From NCBI RefSeq assembly GCF_019285775.1, contig NZ_CP079105.1:2480001-2544000 (forward strand): a DNA stretch of 64,000 bases. Direction: 5' to 3'. Shown piece by piece: positions 40,823 to 50,137 of this stretch. This stretch comes from Skermania piniformis. Its GTDB lineage: Bacteria; Actinomycetota; Actinomycetes; Mycobacteriales; Mycobacteriaceae. The notes below the pieces were generated by a model. The model was not told where the DNA came from. It saw only the letters and a list, made by a program, of their open reading frames with translations, and did no database searches. Position 1 is the stretch's first letter; every line of letters begins with the position of its first letter. The position numbers were made by a program, and so were the translations under genes.

Positions 40823-42229
40823 ATGAGTTCCCCGTTCTCCTTCACCGGCCGCGGCGTGTCCTTCGACGAGGACCTGAGCCTCAATCCACTGTTCGCTCGA
40901 TCGAACGAGCAAACCGCGCTCCCCCAGTTCCAGCTGCCGACCGACGAGATGCTGCCCGGCACCGCCTACCAGATCGTGCACGACGCGGCGATGCTGGACG
41001 GAAACGCGCGGCTGAACCTGGCCACCTTCGTCGGTACCTGGATGGACGATCAAGCGGATCGGCTCTATCGGGAGTCGTTCGACAAGAACATGATCGACAA
41101 GGACGAGTACCCGCATACGGCAGCGATCGAGACTCGGTGCTGGATGATGCTCGCCGACCTGTGGCACGCTCCGGAGCCCGAGTCGGCGCTGGGCACCTCG
41201 ACCGTCGGGTCTTCCGAAGCGGCGATGCTGGCCGGGTTGGCGTTCAAGCGACGCTGGCAGCTGCGCCGCCGGGCGGCGGGAAAGTCGACCGCGGCACCGA
41301 ATCTGGTGATGTCGAGCGCGGTACAGGTCTGCTGGGAGAAGTTCTGCAACTACTTCGAGGTCGAGCCGCGATACGTGCCGATCAGCGACGAGCATCGGGA
41401 ACTCGACGGGCACGATCTCGACCGGTACGTCGACGAGAACACGATCGGCGTGGTCGCGATCATGGGCGTCACCTACACCGGCGCCTACGAGCCGGTCGGC
41501 GAGATCGCGGCCGCGCTCGACCGGATCGCGGCGGCGACCGGCGTGGACGTTCCGATTCATGTCGACGCTGCATCGGGCGGCATGGTGGCTCCGTTCACCC
41601 GACCGGATCTGGCCTGGGACTTCCGGATCGAACGGGTTGCCTCGATCAACACCTCCGGCCACAAGTACGGCCTGGTCTATCCGGGGTTGGGTTGGGTGGT
41701 GTGGCGAGATCGCTCGGCCGTGCCCGAGGAGCTGATCTTCTCGGTCAGCTACCTGGGCGGCGACATGCCGACGATGACCTTGAACTTCTCTCGCCCCGGC
41801 GCGCAGGTGCTGTTGCAGTACTACCTGTTCCTGCGGTTGGGACACAGCGGGTACACCCGAGTCCAGCAGTCCTGCCTGGACGTCGCGCAGCACCTTGCCG
41901 ACGGCATCGGCGCCCTGGATTGCTTCGAGTTGTGGAGCGATCGAATGGACATCCCCGCGTTCGCCTGGCAACTCGCCCCGGGATACACCGACCGGTGGAA
42001 TCTGCACCATCTGTCCGAACGGCTGCGGATCCACGGTTGGCAGGTGCCGGCATATCCGATGCCGGACAACCTCACCGACGTCACGGTGCAGCGGGTGGTG
42101 GTGCGCAACGGATTCAGCCGCGAACTGGCCGACGCCCTGCTGCGCGACATCCAGACCGAGGTGACATACCTGGAAAAGCTGACGGCGCCGATGCCCCCGG
42201 CACACCGAGCACACTCGTACCACCACTAA
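40823..42229 (+). CDS. gadB: Glutamate decarboxylase (PLP-dependent)
   Basis: A 468-residue PLP enzyme of group II decarboxylases. The PLP Lys is K281 (INTSGHKYGLVYPG), the ring-binding Asp is D248 (IHVDAASGG), and the early LNLATFVGTWMD and TSTVGSSEAAML blocks match GadB. It makes GABA from glutamate with proton consumption, hence a role in acid tolerance. The C-terminus has the usual basic/His end. It is followed by the epoxide hydrolase gene after 15 nt; no antiporter gene is nearby. Confidence 0.93.
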   Translation: MSSPFSFTGRGVSFDEDLSLNPLFARSNEQTALPQFQLPTDEMLPGTAYQIVHDAAMLDGNARLNLATFVGTWMDDQADRLYRESFDKNMIDKDEYPHTAAIETRCWMMLADLWHAPEPESALGTSTVGSSEAAMLAGLAFKRRWQLRRRAAGKSTAAPNLVMSSAVQVCWEKFCNYFEVEPRYVPISDEHRELDGHDLDRYVDENTIGVVAIMGVTYTGAYEPVGEIAAALDRIAAATGVDVPIHVDAASGGMVAPFTRPDLAWDFRIERVASINTSGHKYGLVYPGLGWVVWRDRSAVPEELIFSVSYLGGDMPTMTLNFSRPGAQVLLQYYLFLRLGHSGYTRVQQSCLDVAQHLADGIGALDCFELWSDRMDIPAFAWQLAPGYTDRWNLHHLSERLRIHGWQVPAYPMPDNLTDVTVQRVVVRNGFSRELADALLRDIQTEVTYLEKLTAPMPPAHRAHSYHH

Positions 42230-42244
42230 TGCAACGATGGACCG

Positions 42245-42709
42245 ATGAGCGAGTCCGACTCCGTTTCCACCCTTACTCCGACCGAGGTGGTGACCAGTTT
42301 CCTGGCCGCCCTGGCCGATCACGACGTCGACGCGGCGATGGCCCTGGTCGACGACGACGTCGTCTACACCAACGTCGGCCTGCGCCCGTTACACGGCGCC
42401 GCCGCCACGCGACGCTTTCTGGCCAAGCTGGGCCGGCCCGGCTACGGGTTCGAGGTGGTCAACCATCACGTGCTGGCGGACGGCCCGGTGGTCGTCACCG
42501 AACGCACCGACGTGATCGTCGCCCGCGGCGTTCGCCTGCAGTTGTGGGTTTGGGGCCGGTTCGAGGTGCACGGCGGCAAGATCACCGTCTGGCGCGACTC
42601 CTACGACTATCTGGACATGGCCAAGGCCACCGCGCGCGGAGTGGCCGGCCGCTTCTTCCCGCGCTGGGCACCACGACTGCCCCAGCCGTCCGATGATCCT
42701 GGCCGCTGA
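42245..42709 (+). CDS. ephG: Limonene-1,2-epoxide hydrolase family protein (EphG-like)
   Basis: A 154-residue SnoaL-fold epoxide hydrolase like M. tuberculosis EphG (Rv2740). The LEH active site is complete by pattern: Y41 and N43 (VVYTNVG), R87 and D89 (TERTDV), D118 (VWRDSYD). These enzymes add water to lipid or sterol epoxides in one step. In M. tuberculosis the gene lies beside Rv2739c near pspA; here it is about 42 kb away, between gad and the protease/STAND gene, which it overlaps by 17 nt. Confidence 0.85.
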   Translation: MSESDSVSTLTPTEVVTSFLAALADHDVDAAMALVDDDVVYTNVGLRPLHGAAATRRFLAKLGRPGYGFEVVNHHVLADGPVVVTERTDVIVARGVRLQLWVWGRFEVHGGKITVWRDSYDYLDMAKATARGVAGRFFPRWAPRLPQPSDDPGR

Positions 42710-45700
42710 GCCAGGTCGGGCGGTACTACTCCGATACTCCGTCGGCGAGAGGTGCTATCGAGGATCGGGCTGGCGGGTCGGCGGCGGCACCGTTCTCACC
42801 GCCGACCATTGCGCCCTCGGTACCGATCACCGGGTGATCGTCGACGGCGTGGAGCGGCCGGCCAGGGTCGTTGCCCGAAGCGGAACGATCGATGTCGACA
42901 TCGCCGTACTCGACGCCCCGGATCTGCCGCCGCTCGACACCCGCGCCCGGTACGCGCGAGTGGATCCGCGCAGCGACGCCGCCCTGCCGGTCTCGGCGCA
43001 CGGCTTTCCGACGTTCAAGCCCCACCTGCGATCGGTCCATGTCACGGGCCGAATGCCGCTCGCCGAGGGACGTGATCCACGAGCCCCCGCCGAGCAGCCG
43101 CACAAGCTGACCGTCTGGGTCGACGCGGCGCCGCCGACGCTACCGCCACAACAGCCGCGACTCCGATCGGAGCCACCCACCAACCCGTGGTCCGGGATCT
43201 CCGGCGCAGCCGTGCTGTTCGACGGCTATCTGATCGGGGTGATGGACAGCGGTTACCCGAGCGAGGGAACCCGGGCGCTGACCCTCACCCCGCTCACCAT
43301 GATCGATCTGCTCCCGGCCGACCGGTCCGCGGCACTGTGGGCAGCGTTGGGCCTCACCGGCGCCCACGATCTCCCGCTGGTGCCGAACCCGTTCGAGCTG
43401 CTCGACAACGGACGGACCCGGGCGATCGTCTCGCCGGCGGGCCTGCTTCGGGCCGACGCCGAGGTGCTCGAGTTCGCCGGCCGCGAAAGCGAACTGGACA
43501 CCCTCGAGACCTGGTGCGCGGACTCCGAGCCGAGCGTCCTGCTGTTACACGGTCAGGGCGGCCAGGGCAAGACCCGGCTGGCCCGAGCGTTCGCCGATCA
43601 GTTGCGCCGACGCGGCTGGCGGTGCGGCCTCACCCCAGCCGACCCCGGCGGGCTCGCTCGGCTGCTCGACCGGATCGACATCACGATGGGCCTGACCGAG
43701 ACGACCACGCCCACCCTGATCATGGTCGACTACGCCGAGGCGCAACGCCCCGGCATCGCGGACGCCGACGATCCGCTGGTCCGGCTGATCGAGCGGGCCC
43801 CCCGAACCGCCCGATTCCTCCTCATCGCCCGCTCCGCCGGTCTCTGGTTCGAGGAGTTGACCGATCAGGTCGGCTACCCCCGCCGACTGCTGCCGCTCCT
43901 GCCGTTGCCCGAGCCACCGAAGGCGCGGGCGGTTCGCTACACCGGAGCGGTGCACGCGTTCGCCGAACAGCTGCCGAACATCGACGGGTATCGCGGCACC
44001 GACTGGGCCACTCTGGCCACCTCGGTCGATGCTCCGACTGCGCTGGCGGACACCCGCTTCGACCATCTGTTGACCCTGTACGAACGGGCGTTGGTGGACC
44101 TGCTGCAAGCCGGTCCGGACCCGGTGGACGCCGCAGGCGTCCAGGACGCCCTGCTCGACCACGAACGACGTTACTGGCGGCGGTCCGCGCGCGCCGCCGG
44201 GCTGCAGCTGTCCCGGCCGACGCTGACCGAAGCGGTCGCGGGGATCACCCTGTTCGGCGCCGCCGACGACCGACAGGCCCGCGCGACGGTCGATCTGCTG
44301 CCGGGTCTCGCGGATCAAACCGAGGATGTGAAGCGCCGGGCCGTCGCCTGGTTGCGCACCCTCTACCCCGACCCCCGCCGCCCGTGGGCGCCGCTGGAAC
44401 CAGACCGGCTCGGCGAGCATCTGGTCGCGCAGGTCTGGGCCGCCGCCGACGCCGGCCGGGACACCCTCGTCGACCTGGCACTACCCAGCCTGATCGGCGA
44501 CCCCGGACCGAGGATCGACGAGCACCAGCTACATCAGATGCTGGTGGTACTGGCCCGCGCCTCGACGTCGCGACCGGACGAGCCGGCCCGACAACGGATC
44601 GACGCGATCCGCCGCGCCGTCCGTGCAGCCGACAGTGCCCGACCGGACCTGATCCACGCGGCCCGCGACGAACGGCGCGAGTACCTGCGGCTCGCCGCGC
44701 TGCGGGCCGGCTCGGACCTCCTCGCACACCGGCTGACCGCGGCCGGCGCCGCACCGTGGCACGCCCGTTGGGCCTGGTGGAGCACCCGCCGTCCGTCCCG
44801 GACGATTCCCGGTGACGGTAGCCGGGGGCTCGTGCCGCTGGACGGCGACCTGCTGGCGGTGGGGCAGTACTTCGCCGAGCTGCTGCCGCTCGCTCATCCG
44901 AGCGTCGGCGACGTCACCGTCGAGCCGCACGTCGTCGACCGACCGGAGATCGGCGCTTCGGCGCATTGTGTGGTCGCCGGGCGCACGTACGCGGTCTTCG
45001 CCTTCCATGCTCATCCGACGGAGCGGACGATCGTCGCTTACGACATGAGCGACGGCGATCCGCTCGGGCCGGCGATCGACGCGGTTTTTCGTCAGCCCCA
45101 CTTCGGGTTCCACATGGCCGTGGGACCCGCAGCGGGCACACTGGTGCTGCTCACTGCCGCCCGCGGTCGGCGCGTGCAGGTCTGGGACCTGGTCCGGGGC
45201 CAACAGATCGGCACCATCGCCGAGGGGCCGTTGAGCTACGCCGTCGCGGTCGGACAGTTGGCCGGCGAGCCGGTGTACGTCACGGCGGGGGAAGCCATCG
45301 AGGTGGTGTCCGCGGTGACCCTGCAACCGCTCGCATCGTCGATCGACCTGCGCTGGAACACGGCGGAGGCGATCGCCCTGGTGGAATTGCCTACCGGCCC
45401 GGCAGTGGTCGCCGGTTGCACGGACGGCCCGGTGCGGGTTTTCGATCTGCTCGATGGACGACAACGCTGGCAACTGCTCGGCCACAGCCAGACGGTCCGG
45501 ACGGTCAGCGTCGCCGAGTTCCAGGGCCGGCCGATCGCCTGCACCGCCGGGGACGACCGCACCGTGATCTTCTGGGATCTGATCGACGGCAGCCGGCTGG
45601 GCGAGCCGTACGTCGGACACCGAACCGCGATCACCACCGCCGAGCTGGTCCGCCTCGACGGCCGGTTGGTCGCGGTCACCGCCGCCCGCGACGATGCGAT

Positions 45701-47654
45701 CCGGGTATGGAATGTGGCCGCCAGTCGATATCCGGAGGACCCGTTCGTCGGGCACACCGACACGGTGATCGGCGTCGGCGCGTTCGCGATCGGCGCCCGT
45801 CGGACCCTGGTCACCCTGTCCGATGACCGGACGATCCGCACCTGGGACCTGGAGACCGGGCTGCCGAGTCGGGAACCGGTCGGCTTCAGCCCAGGTAGCG
45901 ACAAGCCCACCGCATTCGCGGCAAGCGACCACTCCGCCGGCGGATACGTGGCGGTCGGAAACGTCAACGGGATGGTGCGCGTCCTCGACGTCGTCACCGG
46001 TCGGCTCAGCGACCGGCTGTGGCTCGGCCACCAGATCACCGCACTCGCCGTCGTATCCGGACCGGAGCCGATGGTGGCGGCCGCCGACAATAGCGGCAGC
46101 GTTCGGGCGTGGTATCTCGACTCGTTCGACCCGGTAGGCCCCGCAGCCGAACTCGACGACCGGATCACCCACCTGCGACTGCTCGACGCGACTCGCGTAC
46201 TGGTGGTGCTGCCCCAGCTCGAGCCGGCGGGCGATCCGGCGTCGCGATGCGTCATCGTCGACCTGACCACCGGAACGATCGATCGGCGGCAGCCGGAGTC
46301 CGTCCTACCCGGCCGAATCGTCGGTCTCGATCGCACCACTGGAAGCGACCGGGTGGCGGTCGCGACCGCCGGTCCGGACGGGACCCGGGTGGTGCGTATC
46401 GGCGACCGTCGGACCGGACACGCGGCGGGGCCGAACTGGACCTTCCCCACCAGCCTGATTCGTCGGGTCGAGTTCGCCGAATCCGGCGCGACGCGCTACC
46501 TCCTGGTGGTCGGCGGGGGCGACGAACTCTGGGTTCGGAACCTGGACGCCACCGACCGGCCGGAGGAAGCACCGATCGGGATCGTCGGCGGCGCCGAGAT
46601 CGGCGACGCCACCGTGGCCGCCGCGATCACGACTACCGATACCGGTCCGCTCCTGATCGTCGGGGATCGAACCGAGGTACGGACCATCGACCTGACCACC
46701 GGACAACCGCGGGTCTCGGCCGGCGGCGCCGCGCCGGTCGCGCTCGCGGCCACCACCTGTCGAGACCGCCCGGCGGTCGCCGTCGCCGTACGTGACTCCG
46801 GTTCGGTCCAGCTTCGCGAGCTCGACGCCGGACGATCGACCACGGCGCTGATCGCCGACAACCCCGTCATCACGCTCGGCTCCGCGCACCTGTCGGGTGC
46901 ACCGATCGTCTACGGGCGTAGCTACCTCGGCACACGGGTCTGGGATGTCCGGTCCTGGCAGCCACTGCCCCGGTGGCGCGAGGTAGGTACCGGCCCGCGA
47001 CCGCTGACCGCCCTGGTGCTGGACGGACACACCCTGCTGGTGACGACCAGATCGGCCGGGCATGGGTCACCGACAACTGTCGAGATCTACGACGTGGCCA
47101 CCGCGAACCGGATCGGAACGCCGATCACCCTGCCACCTGGGTCCATCAACGTATCCGCCGGCGCCGTGGTGCGCGGCCATCCGATCGCGGTCATCGGCAT
47201 GATGTGGAAAGACCGGTTCGACGAGACCCTCCGGGTGTGGGATCTGCGCATCGGCCGGGAACTCCCCGGGATTCCCGCTCCCGGTGGCGTGTCGGTACTG
47301 GCGCTCGACGACCGCCCGGACCGGCCACGACTGTTCCTCGGCCGGTACGACGGCACGATCGAGGAGTGGGAGATGCCCGGTCCCGATCCGCCACGCCGAC
47401 TGCGGATCCGGCCCGGGCGACCGAAGCGGATTCGGACGGCTGCGGGCGCCCCCGGGGCCACCACGCTGCTGGTCCGACCGAACGGCGAGTTGGTCGTCGG
47501 TCGAGGCGACGCCCTGGTGCTGCAGCCGTTCGCGGCCGCCCCGCGATCGATCCGGTTGGGCGCGGCAATCGTCGATCTGGCTGCCAGTCCGGACGATTCG
47601 GATCTGGTGGTGGTTGCCACCGAAGACGGTGTGGTGGCGATCGATGTGCGCTGA
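42693..47654 (+). CDS. Trypsin-like protease / STAND NTPase / WD40 fusion protein
   Basis: A 1653-residue multidomain protein. Residues 1-215 form a trypsin-like serine protease with H39 (LTADHCA), D69 (VDIAVLD) and S170 (SGISGAAV). Residues about 260-600 form a STAND-type P-loop NTPase: Walker A HGQGGQGKT (K293), Walker B LIMVDYAE (D346) and a sensor-like FLLIARS strand, then an all-helical part to about 700. Residues about 730-1650 hold some fourteen WD40-like blades (such as VIFWDLIDG, IRVWNV, IRTWDLETG, LRVWDLRIG), enough for two propellers. No signal peptide. It starts within the epoxide hydrolase gene. The layout is that of a sensor-driven conflict or immunity effector; the trigger and substrate are unknown. 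Confidence 0.85.
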   Translation: MILAAEPGRAVLLRYSVGERCYRGSGWRVGGGTVLTADHCALGTDHRVIVDGVERPARVVARSGTIDVDIAVLDAPDLPPLDTRARYARVDPRSDAALPVSAHGFPTFKPHLRSVHVTGRMPLAEGRDPRAPAEQPHKLTVWVDAAPPTLPPQQPRLRSEPPTNPWSGISGAAVLFDGYLIGVMDSGYPSEGTRALTLTPLTMIDLLPADRSAALWAALGLTGAHDLPLVPNPFELLDNGRTRAIVSPAGLLRADAEVLEFAGRESELDTLETWCADSEPSVLLLHGQGGQGKTRLARAFADQLRRRGWRCGLTPADPGGLARLLDRIDITMGLTETTTPTLIMVDYAEAQRPGIADADDPLVRLIERAPRTARFLLIARSAGLWFEELTDQVGYPRRLLPLLPLPEPPKARAVRYTGAVHAFAEQLPNIDGYRGTDWATLATSVDAPTALADTRFDHLLTLYERALVDLLQAGPDPVDAAGVQDALLDHERRYWRRSARAAGLQLSRPTLTEAVAGITLFGAADDRQARATVDLLPGLADQTEDVKRRAVAWLRTLYPDPRRPWAPLEPDRLGEHLVAQVWAAADAGRDTLVDLALPSLIGDPGPRIDEHQLHQMLVVLARASTSRPDEPARQRIDAIRRAVRAADSARPDLIHAARDERREYLRLAALRAGSDLLAHRLTAAGAAPWHARWAWWSTRRPSRTIPGDGSRGLVPLDGDLLAVGQYFAELLPLAHPSVGDVTVEPHVVDRPEIGASAHCVVAGRTYAVFAFHAHPTERTIVAYDMSDGDPLGPAIDAVFRQPHFGFHMAVGPAAGTLVLLTAARGRRVQVWDLVRGQQIGTIAEGPLSYAVAVGQLAGEPVYVTAGEAIEVVSAVTLQPLASSIDLRWNTAEAIALVELPTGPAVVAGCTDGPVRVFDLLDGRQRWQLLGHSQTVRTVSVAEFQGRPIACTAGDDRTVIFWDLIDGSRLGEPYVGHRTAITTAELVRLDGRLVAVTAARDDAIRVWNVAASRYPEDPFVGHTDTVIGVGAFAIGARRTLVTLSDDRTIRTWDLETGLPSREPVGFSPGSDKPTAFAASDHSAGGYVAVGNVNGMVRVLDVVTGRLSDRLWLGHQITALAVVSGPEPMVAAADNSGSVRAWYLDSFDPVGPAAELDDRITHLRLLDATRVLVVLPQLEPAGDPASRCVIVDLTTGTIDRRQPESVLPGRIVGLDRTTGSDRVAVATAGPDGTRVVRIGDRRTGHAAGPNWTFPTSLIRRVEFAESGATRYLLVVGGGDELWVRNLDATDRPEEAPIGIVGGAEIGDATVAAAITTTDTGPLLIVGDRTEVRTIDLTTGQPRVSAGGAAPVALAATTCRDRPAVAVAVRDSGSVQLRELDAGRSTTALIADNPVITLGSAHLSGAPIVYGRSYLGTRVWDVRSWQPLPRWREVGTGPRPLTALVLDGHTLLVTTRSAGHGSPTTVEIYDVATANRIGTPITLPPGSINVSAGAVVRGHPIAVIGMMWKDRFDETLRVWDLRIGRELPGIPAPGGVSVLALDDRPDRPRLFLGRYDGTIEEWEMPGPDPPRRLRIRPGRPKRIRTAAGAPGATTLLVRPNGELVVGRGDALVLQPFAAAPRSIRLGAAIVDLAASPDDSDLVVVATEDGVVAIDVR

Positions 47655-47655
47655 G

Positions 47656-48549
47656 CTACCGAGGCGCGAAGGCAGCGCCGAGCGCGGCTACCTGTCGCCC
47701 GACGAACCATCGCGAAACCCCGAGCCGCGGGAACACCAGGCTGAAGCCGTGATACCCGGCGGGCACCGCCAACAGATCGCATGCCACGCCGGCCGCTCGC
47801 AACCGATCCGCGTAGGCGACGTTCTCCGGATGAAACAAGTCGTCGGTGCCGACGCCGATCCACGCGTCGGCCACGCCGCCGAGGTCGGCACGCCGGGCCG
47901 GTACCGCTTCGAGCGGGTCCGCAGTGCCGAGGTAGGACGCCCAGCCCAGCCGGTTCGACGCACCGTCCCACAGCCGGAATCGACGCTCGTCGACCGACGC
48001 TGCCGGACTGCGGTCGTCCAGCATCGGGTAGACCAGCAGTTGCAACACCGGCCGCGGCTCGCCACGATCGCGAACCCGTAAGGCCAGCTGCGCGGCCAGA
48101 CCGCCGCCGGCCGACGCCCCGCCGATCGCCACCCGTCCCGGATCCACCCCCGGCAGGCTCCGCAACAGGTCCAGCGCGGCGTGACAGTCGTCGAGCGCGG
48201 CCGGATACGGGTGCTCGGGCGCGAGCTGATAGTCGACCGAGAGCACCGTCGCGCCGAGCTGATCCCGAAACCTCCGGCACGCGGTGTCGTCCTGCGCGGC
48301 CGTCCCGAAGAGATATCCGCCGCCGTGCATCCAGAGCAGCCCGGGCGCCGGACCCGACGTGCGCGCGGGCCGGAAGATTCGCACGGTCGCGCCGGAGGGC
48401 AGCCGACGGATCTCTGCGTCACCGGCCGGGCGGAGCCGGAGCAGCGTGCCGAGCATCCGCAGCACGGGAAGCGTGCGGTTTCGGACGACCCGACGCGGCA
48501 GCAGCCGGGCGGTGCGCTCGAACTCTGCGCGAAAAGACGGCTCCACCAT
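47656..48549 (-). CDS. Alpha/beta hydrolase, hormone-sensitive lipase family
   Basis: A 297-residue esterase with the oxyanion motif HGGG at residues 75-78, the nucleophile elbow GASAG (S146) and a C-terminal Asp/His pair (GTDDLFHPEN, AGYHGF). This is the HSL/Lip group that hydrolyses short or medium acyl esters. No signal peptide is seen. The start ATG (48549) has GGGG upstream; the longer open frame runs through truB and is not used. It is convergent with the STAND gene with only one base between the stops. Confidence 0.88.
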   Translation of the reverse strand: MVEPSFRAEFERTARLLPRRVVRNRTLPVLRMLGTLLRLRPAGDAEIRRLPSGATVRIFRPARTSGPAPGLLWMHGGGYLFGTAAQDDTACRRFRDQLGATVLSVDYQLAPEHPYPAALDDCHAALDLLRSLPGVDPGRVAIGGASAGGGLAAQLALRVRDRGEPRPVLQLLVYPMLDDRSPAASVDERRFRLWDGASNRLGWASYLGTADPLEAVPARRADLGGVADAWIGVGTDDLFHPENVAYADRLRAAGVACDLLAVPAGYHGFSLVFPRLGVSRWFVGRQVAALGAAFAPR

Positions 48550-48599
48550 CGCCCCATTTTCGCATTCGCGACGCTCGAGCGTTAGACGACCGGATCGCG

Positions 48600-49490
48600 C
48601 TACAACCCGTGCGGCCGGACCACGAACATCGGCGCCGCGCGCCGACCCCGCTCTTCCACCAATGCTTGAGCTCGGCCGGCGGCGTCCACCGCCGCATACA
48701 CCCCGACGATGCCGATCGAATCCAGCCACCGGCCGTGCTGCAAGGCAGCGGTCTCCGCCTCGTCGACGGTGCGTACCGGAAACGCGGCTCGGATCGCCGT
48801 GTCGATATCCAGGCTGACCCCCGGCTCGTCGGCCACCCGGTCGAGGGTGGCGGCCTGATCGATGGTGAACGGACCGACTCGGGTGCGACGCAACGCGGTC
48901 AGGTGCCCACCGACGCCGAGCGCTGCGCCGAGGTCCCGGGCGAGCGCCCGGACGTAGGTACCGGACGAGCACTCCACCACGACGTCCAGATCGATCGACG
49001 CACCGACATCGCGTCGGGTGAGCACGTCGAATCGAGACACCGTCACCGGGCGCGCCGCCAGGACGAACTCCTCCCCCGCTCGCGCTCGGGCGTGCGCCCG
49101 CCTGCCGTCCACCTTGATCGCGCTCACCCGCGCCGGAACCTGTTCGATCGCCCCGGTCAACGCGGCGACCGCGGCCGTGATCGCTGCCTCGTCGACCCCC
49201 GATGCGGGCGTGGTCGCCAGCAGCTCCCCGTCGGCATCGTCGGTACTCGTGGCCTGGCCGAGCCGGATGGTCGCGGTGTATGCCTTGGTGGTCAACGCCA
49301 GCAGACCGAGCAGTTTGGTGGCTCGCTCGACACCGAGCACCAGCACCCCGGTCGCCATCGGGTCCAGCGTGCCGGCATGCCCGATCTTGCGCGTGCCCAG
49401 CAACCGGCGGCACCGCGATACGACGTCGTGGCTGGTCATCCCACTCGGTTTGTCCACGATCAGCAGGCCGGGCGGCGTCGAACTACTCAT
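48600..49490 (-). CDS. truB: tRNA pseudouridine(55) synthase
   Basis: A 296-residue TruB. Catalytic Asp is D43 in GHAGTLDPMATG, and the KxYxxxxxLG-like KAYTATIRLGQATSTDDADG and SSGTYVRALARDLG blocks are present. It converts U55 of tRNAs to pseudouridine. The ATG overlaps the pptT stop by 4 nt (ATGA). The trio truB-pptT-pptH is conserved with Rv2793c-Rv2795c. Confidence 0.94.
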   Translation of the reverse strand: MSSSTPPGLLIVDKPSGMTSHDVVSRCRRLLGTRKIGHAGTLDPMATGVLVLGVERATKLLGLLALTTKAYTATIRLGQATSTDDADGELLATTPASGVDEAAITAAVAALTGAIEQVPARVSAIKVDGRRAHARARAGEEFVLAARPVTVSRFDVLTRRDVGASIDLDVVVECSSGTYVRALARDLGAALGVGGHLTALRRTRVGPFTIDQAATLDRVADEPGVSLDIDTAIRAAFPVRTVDEAETAALQHGRWLDSIGIVGVYAAVDAAGRAQALVEERGRRAAPMFVVRPHGL

Positions 49491-50137
49491 GTAACCACGA
49501 TCGCGGTCAGGATCAGCCCGTCCCGGATCGTCCAACGACCGTGGAATTCGCGCAGCGGCGGCCCGCCGTCGAGCACCCCACCGGGAACCAACAGCTCGCT
49601 GTGAAAAGTGTGCGCGGTGAGATCGAACGTGATCAGCGCGTCCTCGAAGCCGAGCCACCGCCGCGTGAGCGGAAACCACGCCTTGTAGGTGGCCTCCTTG
49701 GCACAGAACAGCAACCGATCGAGATGCCACTCGCCCGAGTTGTCGGCCAGCTCCTCCCGCTCCGCACGCAGGCTCACCTCGCCCAGCACGCCGTCGGGCA
49801 GCGGGCCGTGCGGCTCGGCGTCGATCCCGACCGAACGCACCGCCAACGTGTGCCCGAGCGCGGCGGCGCGGTAACCGTCGCAGTGGGTCAGGCTGCCGAC
49901 CACGCCCTTCGGGAACACCGGCATGCCCCGCTCACCGCGCAGGATCGCCGCGGGCGGCTCGCCCAGCTCGGCCAACGCCTGCCGGGCGCAATGCCGGGCG
50001 CCGACGAACTCACGTCGTCGCTTGTCCACCGCGCCCGCGCTGAGCAACCCCTCCTCGCCGGGATAGGGCTTCAGCTCCGGCGGGTCGGTGAACAGCTCGG
50101 CACCGGCCACCCCGGCCGGCAGGATCGTCTCGATCAC
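49487..50137 (-). CDS. pptT: 4'-phosphopantetheinyl transferase PptT
   Basis: A 216-residue Sfp-like enzyme that transfers phosphopantetheine from CoA to carrier proteins of polyketide, mycolate-type and siderophore synthesis. Mg/CoA motifs are VGIDAEPHGPL and FCAKEATYKAWFPLT. The GTG start shares bases with the pptH stop (GTGA), and its own stop overlaps the truB start. In M. tuberculosis PptT is essential and opposed by the neighbouring hydrolase PptH, so coupling of the two genes is meaningful. Confidence 0.93.
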   Translation of the reverse strand: MIETILPAGVAGAELFTDPPELKPYPGEEGLLSAGAVDKRRREFVGARHCARQALAELGEPPAAILRGERGMPVFPKGVVGSLTHCDGYRAAALGHTLAVRSVGIDAEPHGPLPDGVLGEVSLRAEREELADNSGEWHLDRLLFCAKEATYKAWFPLTRRWLGFEDALITFDLTAHTFHSELLVPGGVLDGGPPLREFHGRWTIRDGLILTAIVVT

